The notes under the pieces were generated by a model, which saw only the letters and a list, made by a program, of their open reading frames with translations, ran no database searches and was not told the DNA's origin. The position numbers and the translations under genes are program-made. From Macquaria australasica (Eukaryota; Chordata; Actinopteri; Centrarchiformes; Percichthyidae), in NCBI GenBank assembly GCA_005408345.1, contig SEMN01000161.1:682001-746000 (forward strand): 64,000 nucleotides of DNA. Reading direction: 5' to 3'. Within the stretch, counting starts at the first letter, position 1. Each line of letters begins with the position of its first letter. Of this stretch, positions 1 through 12,279 are shown piece by piece.

Positions 1-765
1 TCAGGTACCTCATTGGCACTAGTATTGAGAATTTCTACATGATACGTAGAGGCTTGTTGGAATGGATAAATCAAAGGACCGTGGGATCTGGACGATCTTT
101 AAGATGCTATTTTTATTGCCTGGTACTAAATTTTGTTGCTAGGCAAAATTATGAGTCTCTCCTCACTGACTGGAATTAAAATACGTATGCAACAATGCTA
201 CCTGTTCCAATATGCCTTTAGGAGTGCAAATGAAAATAGTCAAATGAGTCGCTGTGTAATGTAATGCAACTTACTTGCTTATTGCTGTGTAATCCTGTGA
301 GAAATGGGTGTTAGTGTTGCCTTTTTCCTCCCTTGTTGACCATGTTTATGTAGTTCAGGAGACTCCTGGGGCCCATAATGGCACTGCTGGCTTTGGTTCC
401 CATTGGGAAATGACTCATTTTAAACCCTGGGTTTAGACCAAGTAGGGCTAATAATAAACCGTTTACATGTCCGTCTGGCCTGCACTGTTGTCATAGCAGC
501 AGAGTTGTACGACAGCGTGTCTGTGCATTCATTTGATTGTAAGGGTATGGCAGGACAGAAAACTCATTTTGTTGTCTGCTGACCTTACTGGCTGGTGCAT
601 CTCAAAATTCAACAGGCAGTGCCATTATTTCACCGGCTAACTTGATTTTCAGCATCATCGGGGGGCATTACTCTTGACCAGGACCTTTGTTACATTTTTG
701 TTTATGAAACATGTTCAAAAGTTCACTTGTCTCTCTCTTTGCCCCTCTCTTCCTCACTCCCCCAG
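1..765. other. intron sequence upstream of the first visible dcp1b exon
   Basis: No exon-like frame with splice sites was found here. The next visible exon (766) begins with two bases that complete a codon, so at least one upstream coding exon lies outside the window. The pyrimidine-rich stretch at about 728-763 is the acceptor tract for that exon. The exons for the first ~100 residues of the DCP1 EVH1 domain are absent. Confidence 0.7.
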
Positions 766-3700
766 TGGTTATCCATGGGATTTGGTTCTATGATAAGGAG
801 GACTGTCAACGCATTGCCCAGAGGATGAAGATGTAAGTGCTTATATAACCACAAACTCTATATATACAGCACTTAAAGAAAACAAATTACATTTTGGCTC
901 TCTGAACAGGAACTAGTGAGTTATGGGCCATTAGCCATTAGCCAGAGAGTTTGTTTCATATCTTAGTCTTCATACGACAGAGACTACATGTGTTTGTTAA
1001 TGGTTCTGTGTCTGGAGCTTAGAGCCAACAAATGACAACCGTAGTATGTTTGAATGAGCTTGGCTCCCAGGGTGGGCGAATATGTTGCTTTTACTTAAAA
1101 CATATATTAGGTGTAAACTAAAGATAAAGTGGTAGTCTTATCCTGATGAAAGTACTCTACTTCACTGCTTGTCTTGTATGGACCTGTATGTATGCTCACA
1201 TGGACTTGCGTGTGTGTGTGTGTGTGTGTGTAGTCTGACCCAGCAGGAGCAGGTCATGGTTCAGTCTCAGGGTGGATGGTTGTCCCCAGGAGGAGGAGGA
1301 AGAATATTTGGAGGAGGAGGAGAGGTTGGAGGAGGAGTTGAAGGAAGAGGAGTTGTCGGAGGAGGAGTTGTCGGAGGAGGAGTTGTCGGAGGAGGAGTTG
1401 TCGGAGGAGGAGGAGTTGTCGGAGGAGGAGTAGTCGGAGGAGGAGGAGGAGGAAGTGAAGCAAAGGCAGTGGACATCATCCAGATGTTGACCAAAGCACG
1501 CACAGAGTATGACAAGGTAGGCACCTGCAGGCTTTTCGGGGGCAGCGGGGCATTAAACAAATAGAACATTACAGATTCATATTTTGGATGGCATGAAATA
1601 ATTTTGTTCTGGAAAAATGTACACATTTCATTTGATCGTTTGCATTTCCTCATACTGACCAGTAGGGAGTACAGAAGCATCTAAGATCTTCTGAAGTCAC
1701 TTATCGTACATTCTTGTTTCTCTGCTGTCTCTCTCAGGGGCAGTCTACATCAGAGCCAAAGGAGATTGGTGGCAGCAGTGTTCTGTGTGGAAACCCCAAC
1801 CTGATCAAACCAATACCTGTTAAACCGAACACTCAGGTAAAACACTCACACCCGCTTCCTATTTCACTCCAGGGTTGCATTCAGTACATCGTCTTTCCTG
1901 GATGAGCCCCCTTCGTGATAATATATGGGATGTACAGGAAGAGAGCCTATCTGGTCCACAGCAAGAGAACAAAGGCAAGGGATCAGCTAAAGACAACCAG
2001 TAACAGGAAGTGCTGCCATTACAAACTCAGTATTAGTACTATTGATCTATTTTATTTTATTGTCATTTAAAGACCTTTGCAGTTAGCCTGATTTGTTAAC
2101 AACAGTTCCCCCAGTTCTTTCTTCTCATGCTTACTGCTCTTCTTCCCACTTACCCTTCTCTCTGTTTGTCTCATCCAGGACAGTGAAGGTGCTGAACCCA
2201 AGTCTCTCTCTCTGGCCACTCTTTTTGGCTCTCAATATCAACATCAACACTCATCCAAACCAGGCCCAGTCTCTCCTTTGGCCGTTCCTGGGACGGGAAC
2301 AGTCTGTCGCCCACCTGTAGCCCGCACACTGACATACGAGGATACAGTGAACTCTGGCAGGAGTGTGACCTCCAAAGGAGGGAACGTCGCCACGGCTGGG
2401 TTTTCAGATAGAGGGCTCAGGGCTGTGATTGGAGGACAAACAGTCGGGGAAGATGGTGGAAATGTTGTTGGGGGCTTGCTGCTGAGTCCCACTACTGCCC
2501 AGCAGCAGCAGCAGCAGAACCAGCCTCAGCACTGCCCAGCCATCCAGAAGCTCATGCAGGGACAGCGAGGGGTCGGGGGGGTCGGAGGGGTGCTTCAGAC
2601 CGTGTCCGAGTCCCCTGAGAACAGGCTCTGTGACAACGGTGTGCCACTGGAGCATCACCACCACCATCACCACCTGTACCACCATCAGCAGCAGCACCAC
2701 CACCACCATCATCATCAACAACAACAGCAACATCTTCAACCTGACCCAATCAAGAGACTTTTCCAAATCCAGCCACCTCCTCCCTCCTCCAACCCTCCTG
2801 CTCTGCAGCAGAACCCCCATCTCTCTTCCCAGCCCATAATGGTGGACTCATGTTCCCACCTTCATGCGCTACAAACCCAGCAGCTGTTTTTCAGCCTATC
2901 TAAACCTCAACCAGAGGCACAGCACAGCAGCCAGTCAGCTTCAACTATACAGGGAACAGGTGGGACATCTTTTATGCTATTAGTTTGCCATGAATAAGCA
3001 GTATGACCATGTACTGAATAACTGTACCACATACACTTTTCTGGTGAATGTAAGAATGAAGTATTATATAAATAATATAGAAATACTAATAATTGATTGT
3101 ATAATGTATACAATAATAAATAATAGCTGATAAATGTGTAACAAGTTAAAACTCCATAATTTTTAATGATATTTTTCCTGCTTTTTACCAGGTTTGCTGC
3201 CATCTCAGGTGACCAACGACCAAGTCCTTCAGCCTTCAGAAGGTAGTTTCTGTATTGTGTCACATAAAATTAAATATCTCTAATCTGACAAAACTATGTG
3301 AGTTAATCATTAATTTAATATTCGCTCAGGTATTTGACTATGTATGTATCTATCTGTCTCTGTTTCTCTATTTAAACTCTAAAATGTCTCTGCCAAGATG
3401 CCCGTTTTATCTGTGTAAGCTGTTCTAATCATTGGGTCCCTCATCTTCTCCCCTCTCAGGCCTCTCTTCCCAGATGCCCGGCGTGGTGTCGTCTCATGAG
3501 CTCCTGCAAAAGCTCCAGCTAGTCCAGCAAGAGCAAAGCCTGGCTTCCCATGATCTCCCTCGACTCTGTCCGGGACTGGCCCCTCGATTCCTAGGGCCCA
3601 CTCAAGGTCAAGGTGCAGGCTCAGTTGTGGGCCAAGTCCCAAACCAGACCACAGCCACTGCAGGTCAAAAGGCTGTGCTGCAGTTTCAGGTAAGCACTGT

Positions 3701-4283
3701 GAACTCGATTCACATTATCATTCACATAAAAATATTTGGATTGAATTGTAGCTATTGATAGCAACAATTAAGGAGTACTAATAACCGTCCCTGTCTGTCC
3801 AGGTTATCTCCCCCCAGCGGATACCAGCCACTGTGGTCCCCAACCTGCTCCTCTCTCCCAGTGTGTTCACTCAGGCAAAATCTAGTGGCGGGTTGTCAGC
3901 AGTTGCCCAGGAGAGCTGCCCTGCCCCCTCAACCCTGTCCAGGACCCCGCTGCAGGAGGAGATCAGAGTTCTATCCAGAAGCCAGCTTCAAGCCACACTG
4001 CTGCATCTGATCCAGGTAGAAATAATATTACCGGAAGTGTCTGACACTGATGCATTATATGTCCATGGCCTCACATTATGTCACATTGTCCATTTGTTGT
4101 GTTTGTTTTATTCTAAGCTGAACATGGGCAAAGCAGAGTATATGTGCAAATAAGCATGCATGCATGCACACAAACAGTATGATGATCCTTGCTTGTGTGT
4201 TTCAGACTGACAGCTCATTCCTGGACTCCATCTATGAAGCCTACGTCAGCCGCTTTGCTAATGACTCCAGCAGCAAGTACTGA
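766..4283 (+). CDS. dcp1b: mRNA-decapping enzyme 1B (DCP1 family), 5'-partial, 8 exons
   Basis: Co-activator of the DCP2 mRNA-decapping enzyme, acting in cytoplasmic P-bodies. Exons read from GT/AG sites with matching phases: 766-832, 1234-1516, 1738-1836, 2179-2959, 3192-3242, 3460-3689, 3803-4015, 4206-4283 (stop TGA 4281-4283), giving 599 codons plus stop. Exon 766-832 encodes the end of the EVH1 domain (GIWFYDKEDCQRIAQRMK). Later DCP1 hallmarks are VDIIQMLTKARTEYDK, NPNLIKPIPVKP, CPAIQKLM, HELLQKLQLVQQEQ, VISPQRIPAT, and a C-terminal helix ending FLDSIYEAYVSRF that corresponds to the family's trimerisation region. About 100 N-terminal residues are missing because the window starts inside the gene. 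Compared with human DCP1B as I remember it, the linker carries an extra Gly/Val repeat and His/Gln runs. The paralogue dcp1a cannot be excluded from motifs alone; the neighbours cacna2d4 and lrtm2 favour dcp1b. Confidence 0.92.
1210..1231 (+). repeat. (GT)11 tract forming the 3' end of a dcp1b intron
   Basis: The dinucleotide run abuts the splice acceptor (tag, exon from 1234) directly, leaving no ordinary pyrimidine tract. Confidence 0.85.
1284..1453 (+). repeat. coding minisatellite (Gly-Gly-Val-Val) in dcp1b exon 1234-1516
   Basis: A GGA/GAG-rich tract contains about six near-identical 15-bp units of the form GGAGGAGGAGTTGTC, translated as GVVGG repeats inside a longer glycine run. It sits between the LTQQEQ motif and the conserved VDIIQMLTKA motif. 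Human DCP1B, as I recall it, has only a short linker there. The repeat stays in frame because unit lengths are multiples of three. Length polymorphism between individuals would be expected. Confidence 0.85.
2499..2736 (+). repeat. Gln and His/Gln trinucleotide runs in dcp1b exon 2179-2959
   Basis: A CAG run at about 2500-2518 gives six glutamines. CAC/CAT/CAG/CAA runs at about 2652-2731 give two blocks of seven histidines with interleaved glutamines. They lie in the disordered linker between the CPAIQKLM motif and a Pro-rich segment. Human DCP1B also has a poly-Gln run in this linker region; the histidine blocks look lineage-specific. Confidence 0.8.
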
Positions 4284-5530
4284 TGACTCTTCACACCCTC
4301 TGTTTATGCATTCATCCTGTCCAGAGCAGGGAGGCTCATTCTTATACGTATTTACCACTTCCTCCTCCGAATCCTCTCTCCAAACACACACACTCACTGT
4401 ACCTCCTCTGCACTGTATAGCCAGTGAACCCGACTCTCTTCACTTCAAACCAAGTCTCTCTAGTTGCAACAAAAAAGCAGTTATCAAAAATTATAAATGT
4501 GTTTGTTTTCATGTTCAAACTTTTCATCCTGTGATTCCTCTGAAAAAAACAAATTCTGTCATGCTGAGGACCACTAAATTTTAGGGACAAATGTGGCATA
4601 ACCATACAGTCTCACCTGTAGTTAAGGGGGTAACGTAGCTTATACTCTAGTTCACTCTCAGTGAAGACAAAATGTGCTGCAGCCTCACAGGTGTTTGAAT
4701 TTGGTAGTAACCTGCACTATTTTTTTTTTCACCAAATGTAGCAGAATTTAATTTAATTTTGATTTGTTTTGTTATAATCTGTAATCTTTACTCCGACTCA
4801 GTCGTCTAACACCAGCCAGCCTTCTGGGCTTTAACAAACAAGTCTTCCTAGTCTTAAGAACTAGTGCTCAAACTGACTTCGCTTATAAAATGAAGTGTAA
4901 AACATGTTAAACATGTTTTGTTTTCTGTACATTTGGAAAAGTAAGTATGTTTAAATGTTTTTAGAATTTGGTGGATTTGAATTAATAATTATTTTAAATT
5001 AAGTTCTTACTAGTTTGCTTTCTAAATTAATTTTAAGTATATTGTACTATTCAAATTCTTTTAAACTTATTAAAGTGATACCATGTCATTTTGATTTCCT
5101 GCTTTTAAGCAGACACTAGCTGTGATGAGTATATATATATTGGTATTTTAGTTACAGTAACTAAATGTTGTCACTGAATATTATTATCCTGATGAAGAAT
5201 TCAAAATGACATGGGATCCGCCTAACTTGAAGTAACAAGGAAAGTACAAGAGATCGTTAACCTGCACTACCTCACAGAGAGCTACTTCGGAGGTGTACCT
5301 GTGTTTTTACTTAGTGGCAGATTGTCAGTTATGTAGTTGGACAGGTTTAAAGGTTAGATAATTTCATTTCAGTTTAACAAAAGGGTTTTCATCATTACAG
5401 AAAAAGCATTGACAACCTTTTAACACACTGAAATATCACTCGAGCATTTGTTTTCCTGCTATTGTTGTTTCATTCATGCCACAGTTCCTGAACAATCTCT
5501 TTCAGAAATTCCCTTCAGGAATAATAAAAC
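4284..5530 (+). other. dcp1b 3' untranslated region and flank
   Basis: AT-rich sequence after the dcp1b stop with no supported coding frame. Candidate poly(A) signals AATAAA occur at 5523-5528 and 5623-5628. Which one is used, if either, cannot be decided from sequence. Confidence 0.4.
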
Positions 5531-6789
5531 AATTTATTGTTTAAATGCTTTGCTGTTGATGGTAAAAATCCAGTTATATAAACGACGACGAATATAGACT
5601 TGGTTGAATGGTGATTTAAGGCAATAAAAAGAAGGTATATAAATATGTCCGATAATAATTGTTTGGAGTTCACAGGCCTGTTCACAGCACGTTTAGTAGA
5701 CATTCTTATAGAAAATGCATTTCCAAAATACTGTTATCCTATATGTACTGTATAAAATGTCAACCACCCGAACTGATTTCCCATTTATCACTCAGTACAA
5801 CAGAGAAGTCGCAGTCAGTACAAATGTTTAATTTTGTCAGGGTTTGAAGTTTTCGTTTAGCTCCAGTGCTAAACTCATATACAGCCAGACTAGACAGTAG
5901 CTACCAGAGAGTACGCAAAAACAGCAGTAAAGACAATACATATAACAGAATATTTTTTCCCCTATTTTTGTACTCAAGAAGCAAAATGTATTGTTCTCAA
6001 AGTACAAATAACCAGTATGTTACATTACAGTTAAATGTACAGCTAAGATATACGTCATAAATCATTCTTATACAACATATCATAAAGTTATTTGTAAGAT
6101 GCTGTTTTGTTCTTTCAATTCAAAAGATGTCATCCATAATCTTTTTTTTTTTTGGTCATTTAAAATGTTAATAGTAAACATTTTTACACAATTTTTTTTT
6201 TTTTTTTGTCAGGAATGTTTTGCTTTTACATAAACTGGAATATATTTTAATTGGATATTAAATGTTCTAAAACTGCCTCTGTTGTTGCTTACTGTCATTT
6301 TTTGTTGTTTATATGGATCTGCATGGCTGACTGGTGTTATGATTATTATTATTCAAGACTGATCCAGCCTCTAATCACAGTAAAGGTACACTCATTATTG
6401 CTTTAATGTCACATCATTGCTTTCTTCTGCCACAATCAATAGTGTAACATAATGTCTGCAGTGATTAATCAACTGTTTTTTACACACCCAGCAGTATTTA
6501 GAGACCTTGCCCAATTAAATGTTAAACAACATTCGGTTTTTTTCCAATATTAAATCGCTCCCTGTGTTTGTTGCGCTTAACTGAGCACACACTACAAGCC
6601 AATAAAGCAGAGTTGCTGACACAATTGTGTTAAGTTGACTGAACAGGGGAGTTGTCATTTGTACCAGGCCTAAAGAGGAGAGGGCAGGTGACCCAGTAGC
6701 TTTTACGCTTAGAAAACATCTTGTACCCAGTTGAGAAAACAGTCTTACCACCAAGGTCCGTTCCGTAGCTGTCGTGGAGCTTTTGATCA

Positions 6790-6990
6790 GATAACATGAT
6801 CTTCATCAGCAGATAAAGCAGCTACTAAATGGGCCTTGTGGTGAGAATGTTTTCTCAGCTTACGTGGATGAGAAGTGCTTAAAGTACTCCATCTGCTAAT
6901 GAAGATCGTGATATGATCGAAAGCACCCGAGCAGCTACTAAATGGACCTTGTGTTGAGGCTGTTTTCTCAGCTGCTGTTTCCAAAGTCAA
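6790..6990. repeat. dispersed repeat with internal direct and inverted copies
   Basis: A ~40 bp segment around 6819-6858 (GCAGCTACTAAATGGGCCTT...) recurs in direct orientation around 6930-6971 with few differences. A ~19 bp segment near 6797-6815 (ATGATCTTCATCAGCAGA) recurs inverted near 6892-6910, so the unit can fold into a hairpin. This looks like a teleost interspersed repeat; the family is not assigned. Confidence 0.6.
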
Positions 6991-7009
6991 AAATTAACTT
7001 TGAACCTAA

Positions 7010-7425
7010 TTTATTACCCAGGTTCAGTTCCTGCAACCCCGACTACGTGTCCATGAGCAAGCCACTGAACCCCTCCCAGCCTGCCAGAAATTAAAGGAAA
7101 AAGGAGAAACAGCAGAGTGAAGGACAATAAACTAAATTTTGAAGAACAAAAACTGGGTATTGGTGTGTTTGGCAACTCTGTTGAATTATTTTCTAGTCAG
7201 CCAATCACATTCCTTGTTCCTCCCACAATCCAAAGACATGCAGGTTAGGTGATTTGACAACTCTAAATTGCCCGTAGGAGTGTGTGAGCGTGAGTGTTGT
7301 CTGTCTTTATTTGTCAGCCCTGTGATTGACTGGTGACCAGTCCAGGATGTGCCCCGCCTCTGCCCAATGTCTCTAGCCCCCCACGACTTAAGGATAAGCG
7401 GGATGAATCATGGATGGATAATAAA
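7010..7425 (+). repeat. teleost LINE/SINE-type interspersed repeat fragments
   Basis: The stretch 7020-7080 resembles the body of short fish retroposons (…CCATGAGCAAGCCACTGAACCCC). From about 7200 there is a very familiar fish 3' tail: CCTCCCACAATCCAAAGACATGC…, then GTGATTGACTGGTGACCAGTCC…, then GGATAAGCGGGATGAAT and an ATGGATGGAT-type end. I recognise the pattern as a common teleost retroposon tail but cannot assign the exact family without a repeat library. Confidence 0.6.
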
Positions 7426-8664
7426 TGGACTTCAACATCAATACTTCATCACTGATTCGATCCACACAGATCATCTAGGCACTTTCAATCTTAAATCATT
7501 ACAAAACTGACTATACCACAGATATGTAGTTTTGGTGAGAGAATCTGTTCAAGGAATGAATCCATATCCTGTTTATTTTTTCTATTTTTACTTCAGCAAG
7601 AAAGAAAATAACATTTTTGTTTTTTGGCAAATTAAAAACTTCAACCAACTTCAACTTAACATTTATTGTTCCCAAGAGGGAAAGTTGTCTTGAACCAGGT
7701 GAAACATGCAAACATAAGACACATAAAACATAGTAAAATACATAAAACGTACATGTACAATAGAAATAAAACCCACCACACAAGCTAACCCAAAACAATG
7801 AACATCAGCATTTTCTCACTGGTGCTCGTATTTTTCGGGTTACTGCAGCTCTGTGTTTTAGTCCCAGTGCAACAATGGCACTCGCTGGCTCAGAGTAAAT
7901 GAACTGACAATAAATCGCACATAATAACTGACCGATTTATTGACTGCGTTATTGACCGACTTATAGAAAGTGTCCCCTCAGATGAAGTCATCAGCTGGTC
8001 TCCCATGGCGACCATAGACTCTCAGGACAATGGTGATAATGACCTGTCACTCACTGGTTCCCTAAGCATGCATACGTTTTGTTTCTTAAGCTAAACAGTG
8101 ACAACGTGTAAATCCAAAAATCTATGAAAACCTTCACAAGTGCTCCATTTTACTGTCTGTGCGTGACAAATTCTTATATCAGTCCATTAGTACTAATTAG
8201 GGTTGTTGTTGTTATCGGAGCTGTTAATGGCTCCTTAATAACAGCTGGGAATCCAAAGACCGGTAGGAAACGCGGTGTGAAGTGATCAGAGTCCAATCTG
8301 TCTGCTGCCCACTTTTTGGTTACACTGTGGGAATTTGGCTGCCTCTCCCTCTCCCTTCCTTCCTGTTTCCTCTCCCCAACCAACCCTGTGGTGTCATGCA
8401 TGGTAATTAACATCAGTATTAGTACAGCAGCAGATGTTTCAATTCATATATATAATAAAAGCTTGTTAGGAGTGCCGTATCTATGCTATAGCACGTTTAT
8501 AATATTGTTAGGACCTTCAAATCTATTTGTTTTTTCAGGAATCGCACACACACACACATATTCTTTCCTCTGAGACTAGGAGGTTCCAGACCATTGGTTT
8601 AGCTGATGGAGCTAAAAGTAAGGGCTGACTATTAGCCCTGGCTTAGACTAATCAATGACTTCTG

Positions 8665-8665
<1 letters not shown>

Positions 8666-8730
<65 letters not shown>
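8666..8730 (+). repeat. (TG)n microsatellite, ~65 bp
   Basis: A perfect TG run in intergenic sequence. It creates spurious Cys-Val reading frames on the + strand and Thr-His frames on the - strand. Confidence 0.95.
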
Positions 8731-8732
<2 letters not shown>

Positions 8733-10238
8733 ATGCCCAGAGAGGCGGGGTCTTCAGAGTCTGAACCACTTTTTTTTGCCGCTGTGTTCTCAGATGGATA
8801 TGTCGTCTGCATTGCCTGGTTTCACTTTGGAAGTCCAAGGGTTGATGAATCAGACGAAACTGATTTATACAGTAATAATGGTTTTTTAATTGGTTTTGGG
8901 GTTCATGGTTTTGTGTCTTTTTTTTATGGTTTTTAATCTTTTTTCATACATAAAAAGAGTTGTCCTGCGTTCAAACTGTTTTAAGAAACATTCTTCATGT
9001 CATTTTCCTTTTCAGTCTCCTACACTCAGACGAAACAAGTTGGAAGCATAATTAAGCTCTACAGGGGCACAGGTGAGTGATACTGCTCAGAGTTTTCTTT
9101 GGTATTTAATGCAGCAGTGGTGATTGATGGTGTTTGAGGATCACTGTAGTTTATTCATAAATATATGTCTATATGTGATAGAGATCTCAGTAAACGGAAA
9201 AATAAGATAAAATTGGTATAAAACAAAAAATATCGTACCTTAAAATTAAATTAATTAGGAAAATACGTTAATTTGAAGTAAAATATAGTAAAAGAAAAGC
9301 CTGTAATGCTGGAAAACCAAAGACATGACTGAACTGGATGGATGAGAGTAAATGAACATCCTCATTTTGGTTGTAGTTTTCAAATTTCAACAACATTTTT
9401 GCCTGTTTTAGAGAGCATTTCATCAAAACTATTTTGTTTTGTTAAACTATATATCTTTGCAGGGATGGTGCACCACTGCTGAATAAAACATTTTCATTAC
9501 CTGGACTATAAAGGTGCGTGTTCAGTTTATGCTGCAGGATTTTTACCAAGCAGCAAGCAGACCGGGCTTGAGGTATAATTCTGGTTTAGTTCAGCCTGGC
9601 CTATTGCAAATAAATACAAGTCTTTGTATGTTGCTGTACTTTTTCTTTTTTGGAACTAAACCGTTTTAAATTCTTCATTTTCACCACCCACATAAAATCC
9701 AATCCCAGTATGCATCAGATAGGAGATCCAGGGAACCTCAATGTGCAGGTTATCTGTCCATCATCTAGCAAACAGTACTGTATATGGACATACACACTCT
9801 CGCATTCACACCTGCAGGCAGCTTAGAGCCTCCAGCCCGACTGACCTGTATGTCTGGACTGTGGGAGCCTCATTTACCTGGAAGGTTAGAGATTCTTCTG
9901 TTCTATAACTCCTGATCTCATCCTTTTGTGATTGGCATAGATTTGGGGGGAGGGAGGACTTGAGTTCATCCCCATCATCAGTGATCTGGGTCAGTGGGGG
10001 AGGAGGAATCCCACAGCTGTTACACACTGCTGGTGTGTGTGCACGGATATATATATGTAGTATGTGCATGCATTGCCCCTAATCGTGTGTGTGTTTGTGT
10101 CACATAATGTCTCTCTTAACCGTTTCTGTTATTAATCTGACCCTTTCTGCGTTCACTGCAGTATTATTGCTTTGTGTGTATGTGCCAGATTGATTTACTG
10201 CATTTTAATGTCCATAACAGCATGAGCAGATGTTTCAA

Positions 10239-10273
10239 TGTGTGTGTGTGTGTGTGTGTGTGTGCGCGTGTGT
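10239..10273 (+). repeat. (TG)n microsatellite
   Basis: A TG run with a short CGCG interruption, embedded in a wider TG-rich stretch (10083-10410). No gene is supported here. Confidence 0.9.
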
Positions 10274-11304
10274 ACATGCTTATAATACGCAAAGTTGCAA
10301 CTGTGCACGTTAGCTGTATTTACCTCACACTGTATGGTTGTGTGTGTCTAGTGTGTGTATGTGTACGAGTGCATGACAGTGTGTGTTTGTGTGTGTGTCT
10401 GACTGTGTGTCCCTGGTATTTAGTTTAATGTAGCTTAACGGTCCCAGCAGCAGCAGACAGCCTATTTGAGCTCTAGACGTCATTTCGGCATCATGTCTCT
10501 GCTGTGGCTCTCACACAGTTTAAAATGTCATTTGGGCTACGTATTGTGTAGTTTATACTGAGCAATAAACACAAGATTACTTATTTAAACAATCCATACA
10601 AAGCTGTAAACATGAGCAAAACTGTCTGTAGTCTGTAGCCACGCTTGTGGCCCCATGAGGCCGTTCATTACACACCAGAATAAAAAGTTGTATTTTGTAT
10701 TTTTAGATCCTTACCAATAGTGGGGCAAAAAAAAGTAAAAAAAGAAAATGTTTCTTGAGTGAGCAGTCTGTCACAATGCTAGCATGGCTGATAATCACAT
10801 TACATTACACTGACTAAACCTTCTCTTCTAAACTCCTAACCATTACCATTTAAAGATCTTTTAAAAGGTTTCATCTACATTTGCTGTTTGAGTTCTGGTT
10901 GCAATTTTTATAGTTGGAAAAGTTTAGCTGGACTGAATGTACAGGTACCTGTAAAATTTGGTTTGCATTTGTTTGAGGTAAACAGGGTGAAGTGACGCAT
11001 AGGACATATGCAGTGGTCTTCTGAGCAGGGGGAAAAAGTCATTCTTTGCAACAACACTGCCAAATAATTGCTCATATTTCACTCTGACAAGACAGCAACA
11101 AAATCAGAAAGTAAAAATGAAAAACAAGATGAATGTACAGTGCAAGTGCTGTTCAGGCACACCCTGGAGATAAACCATTTAACATTTAAACATGAATTAC
11201 TCTTGGGGTAATTGAAATGGATTATGAGATGAATGCGAGATTGCAGTTGTCTTCTATCAGCTGCAGAAATAGCTTATACTTTTTCCTAAATAAATTGGAA
11301 AAAG

Positions 11305-11307
<3 letters not shown>

Positions 11308-11348
<41 letters not shown>
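11308..11348 (+). repeat. (TG)n microsatellite
   Basis: A perfect TG run of about 41 bp in intergenic sequence upstream of cacna2d4. Confidence 0.9.
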
Positions 11349-11350
<2 letters not shown>

Positions 11351-11978
11351 ATGTGCATGCGTGTGAGTCAATCAGAGTCCACTAGGTGTCTCAGTATGTT
11401 TATATTATAAGATTGTGTCAGTCAAGTGCATCTTCCTCCACAAAACCCGACTCCCTTCTTATACAACTACAACCTTTCCTCCTCTTTTGCCTTTTGCTCT
11501 AAATTTCTTTTCCTCCCATTCCAGTTTACTCCAACTTTCACCTTTTTTATTTATCTTATTTTTTGCTTCTTTTTCTTTCCTCCTTCTTTGCTCTTTTCCA
11601 CCCCCTCTTCCCATGACAGATTACTATACTTAATTCTTACTACGCCACCTTTTCCTCTGTCCATTCGTTCTCTCAGTAAAAATAGACAGAGTGAGAGAAA
11701 TAAAGCAGAGAAGTGCTGTAAGAGAAATGGAGAGAATAAGGGAGAAATAGCAGGTGAGGAAAAGCCTGATGAGCACGATCAAGAGATGAAAGAAGGAGAG
11801 AGAGGGAACACAAAAGAGAAAACTAGGACTAGAAAGACAATGGGGAGGTCAAAGAGCGTTAGAGAAAAGATAAGGGCAAGAGAGAGTTAGAGAGAGATAG
11901 TGTTTGTGTTAATGTGTGTGTGTGAGAGAGAGCGAGAGGGATGGAGGGAGGAGGGGTTTAATCCTGCCTGGATTATGG

Positions 11979-11984
11979 TATAAA
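11979..11984 (+). promoter_or_regulatory. possible TATA box upstream of cacna2d4
   Basis: A TATAAA motif in the context GGTATAAACTGG, 2.35 kb before the first recognised cacna2d4 coding exon. It is followed by sequence that could be a 5' untranslated exon. The first coding exon is itself preceded by an acceptor-like CAG (to 14311), so a noncoding first exon upstream is plausible. This is inference only. Confidence 0.25.
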
Positions 11985-12221
11985 CTGGTGCCGGAGAGCA
12001 GGACGAGATACGCTGGAGAGAGAGGAAGTCCCACTATCCCTCCATCCATCCATCCAGCCATCCATCCTTCCAGCCATCACTCCATCCATCTTACTCTCCA
12101 TCCGGTAGCGTTTTCGTGTCCCAGTGCTGCAGGATTTTGGTTTGGATCCACCAGGATGTGAGGTCAGCAGCAAGGAATCATTCATGAAAGGACGGCAGAA
12201 AAACCTGAAGTCTCTGTGGGA

Positions 12222-12279
<58 letters not shown>

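Larger units (their letters stand above)
5531..11970. other. intergenic region between dcp1b and cacna2d4
   Basis: No exon with coherent splice sites or recognisable protein similarity was found on either strand. It contains dispersed repeats (about 6790-6990 and 7010-7425), (TG)n microsatellites at 8666-8730, 10239-10273 and 11308-11348, and a purine-rich stretch at about 11690-11960. The rest is AT-rich with no visible structure. Confidence 0.6.

Noticed and set aside
8632..8936. Cys-Val and Thr-His repetitive frames around the TG run
   Set aside because: Pure microsatellite translation. The same applies to frames at 10174, 16450, 25004, 57617 and similar places.
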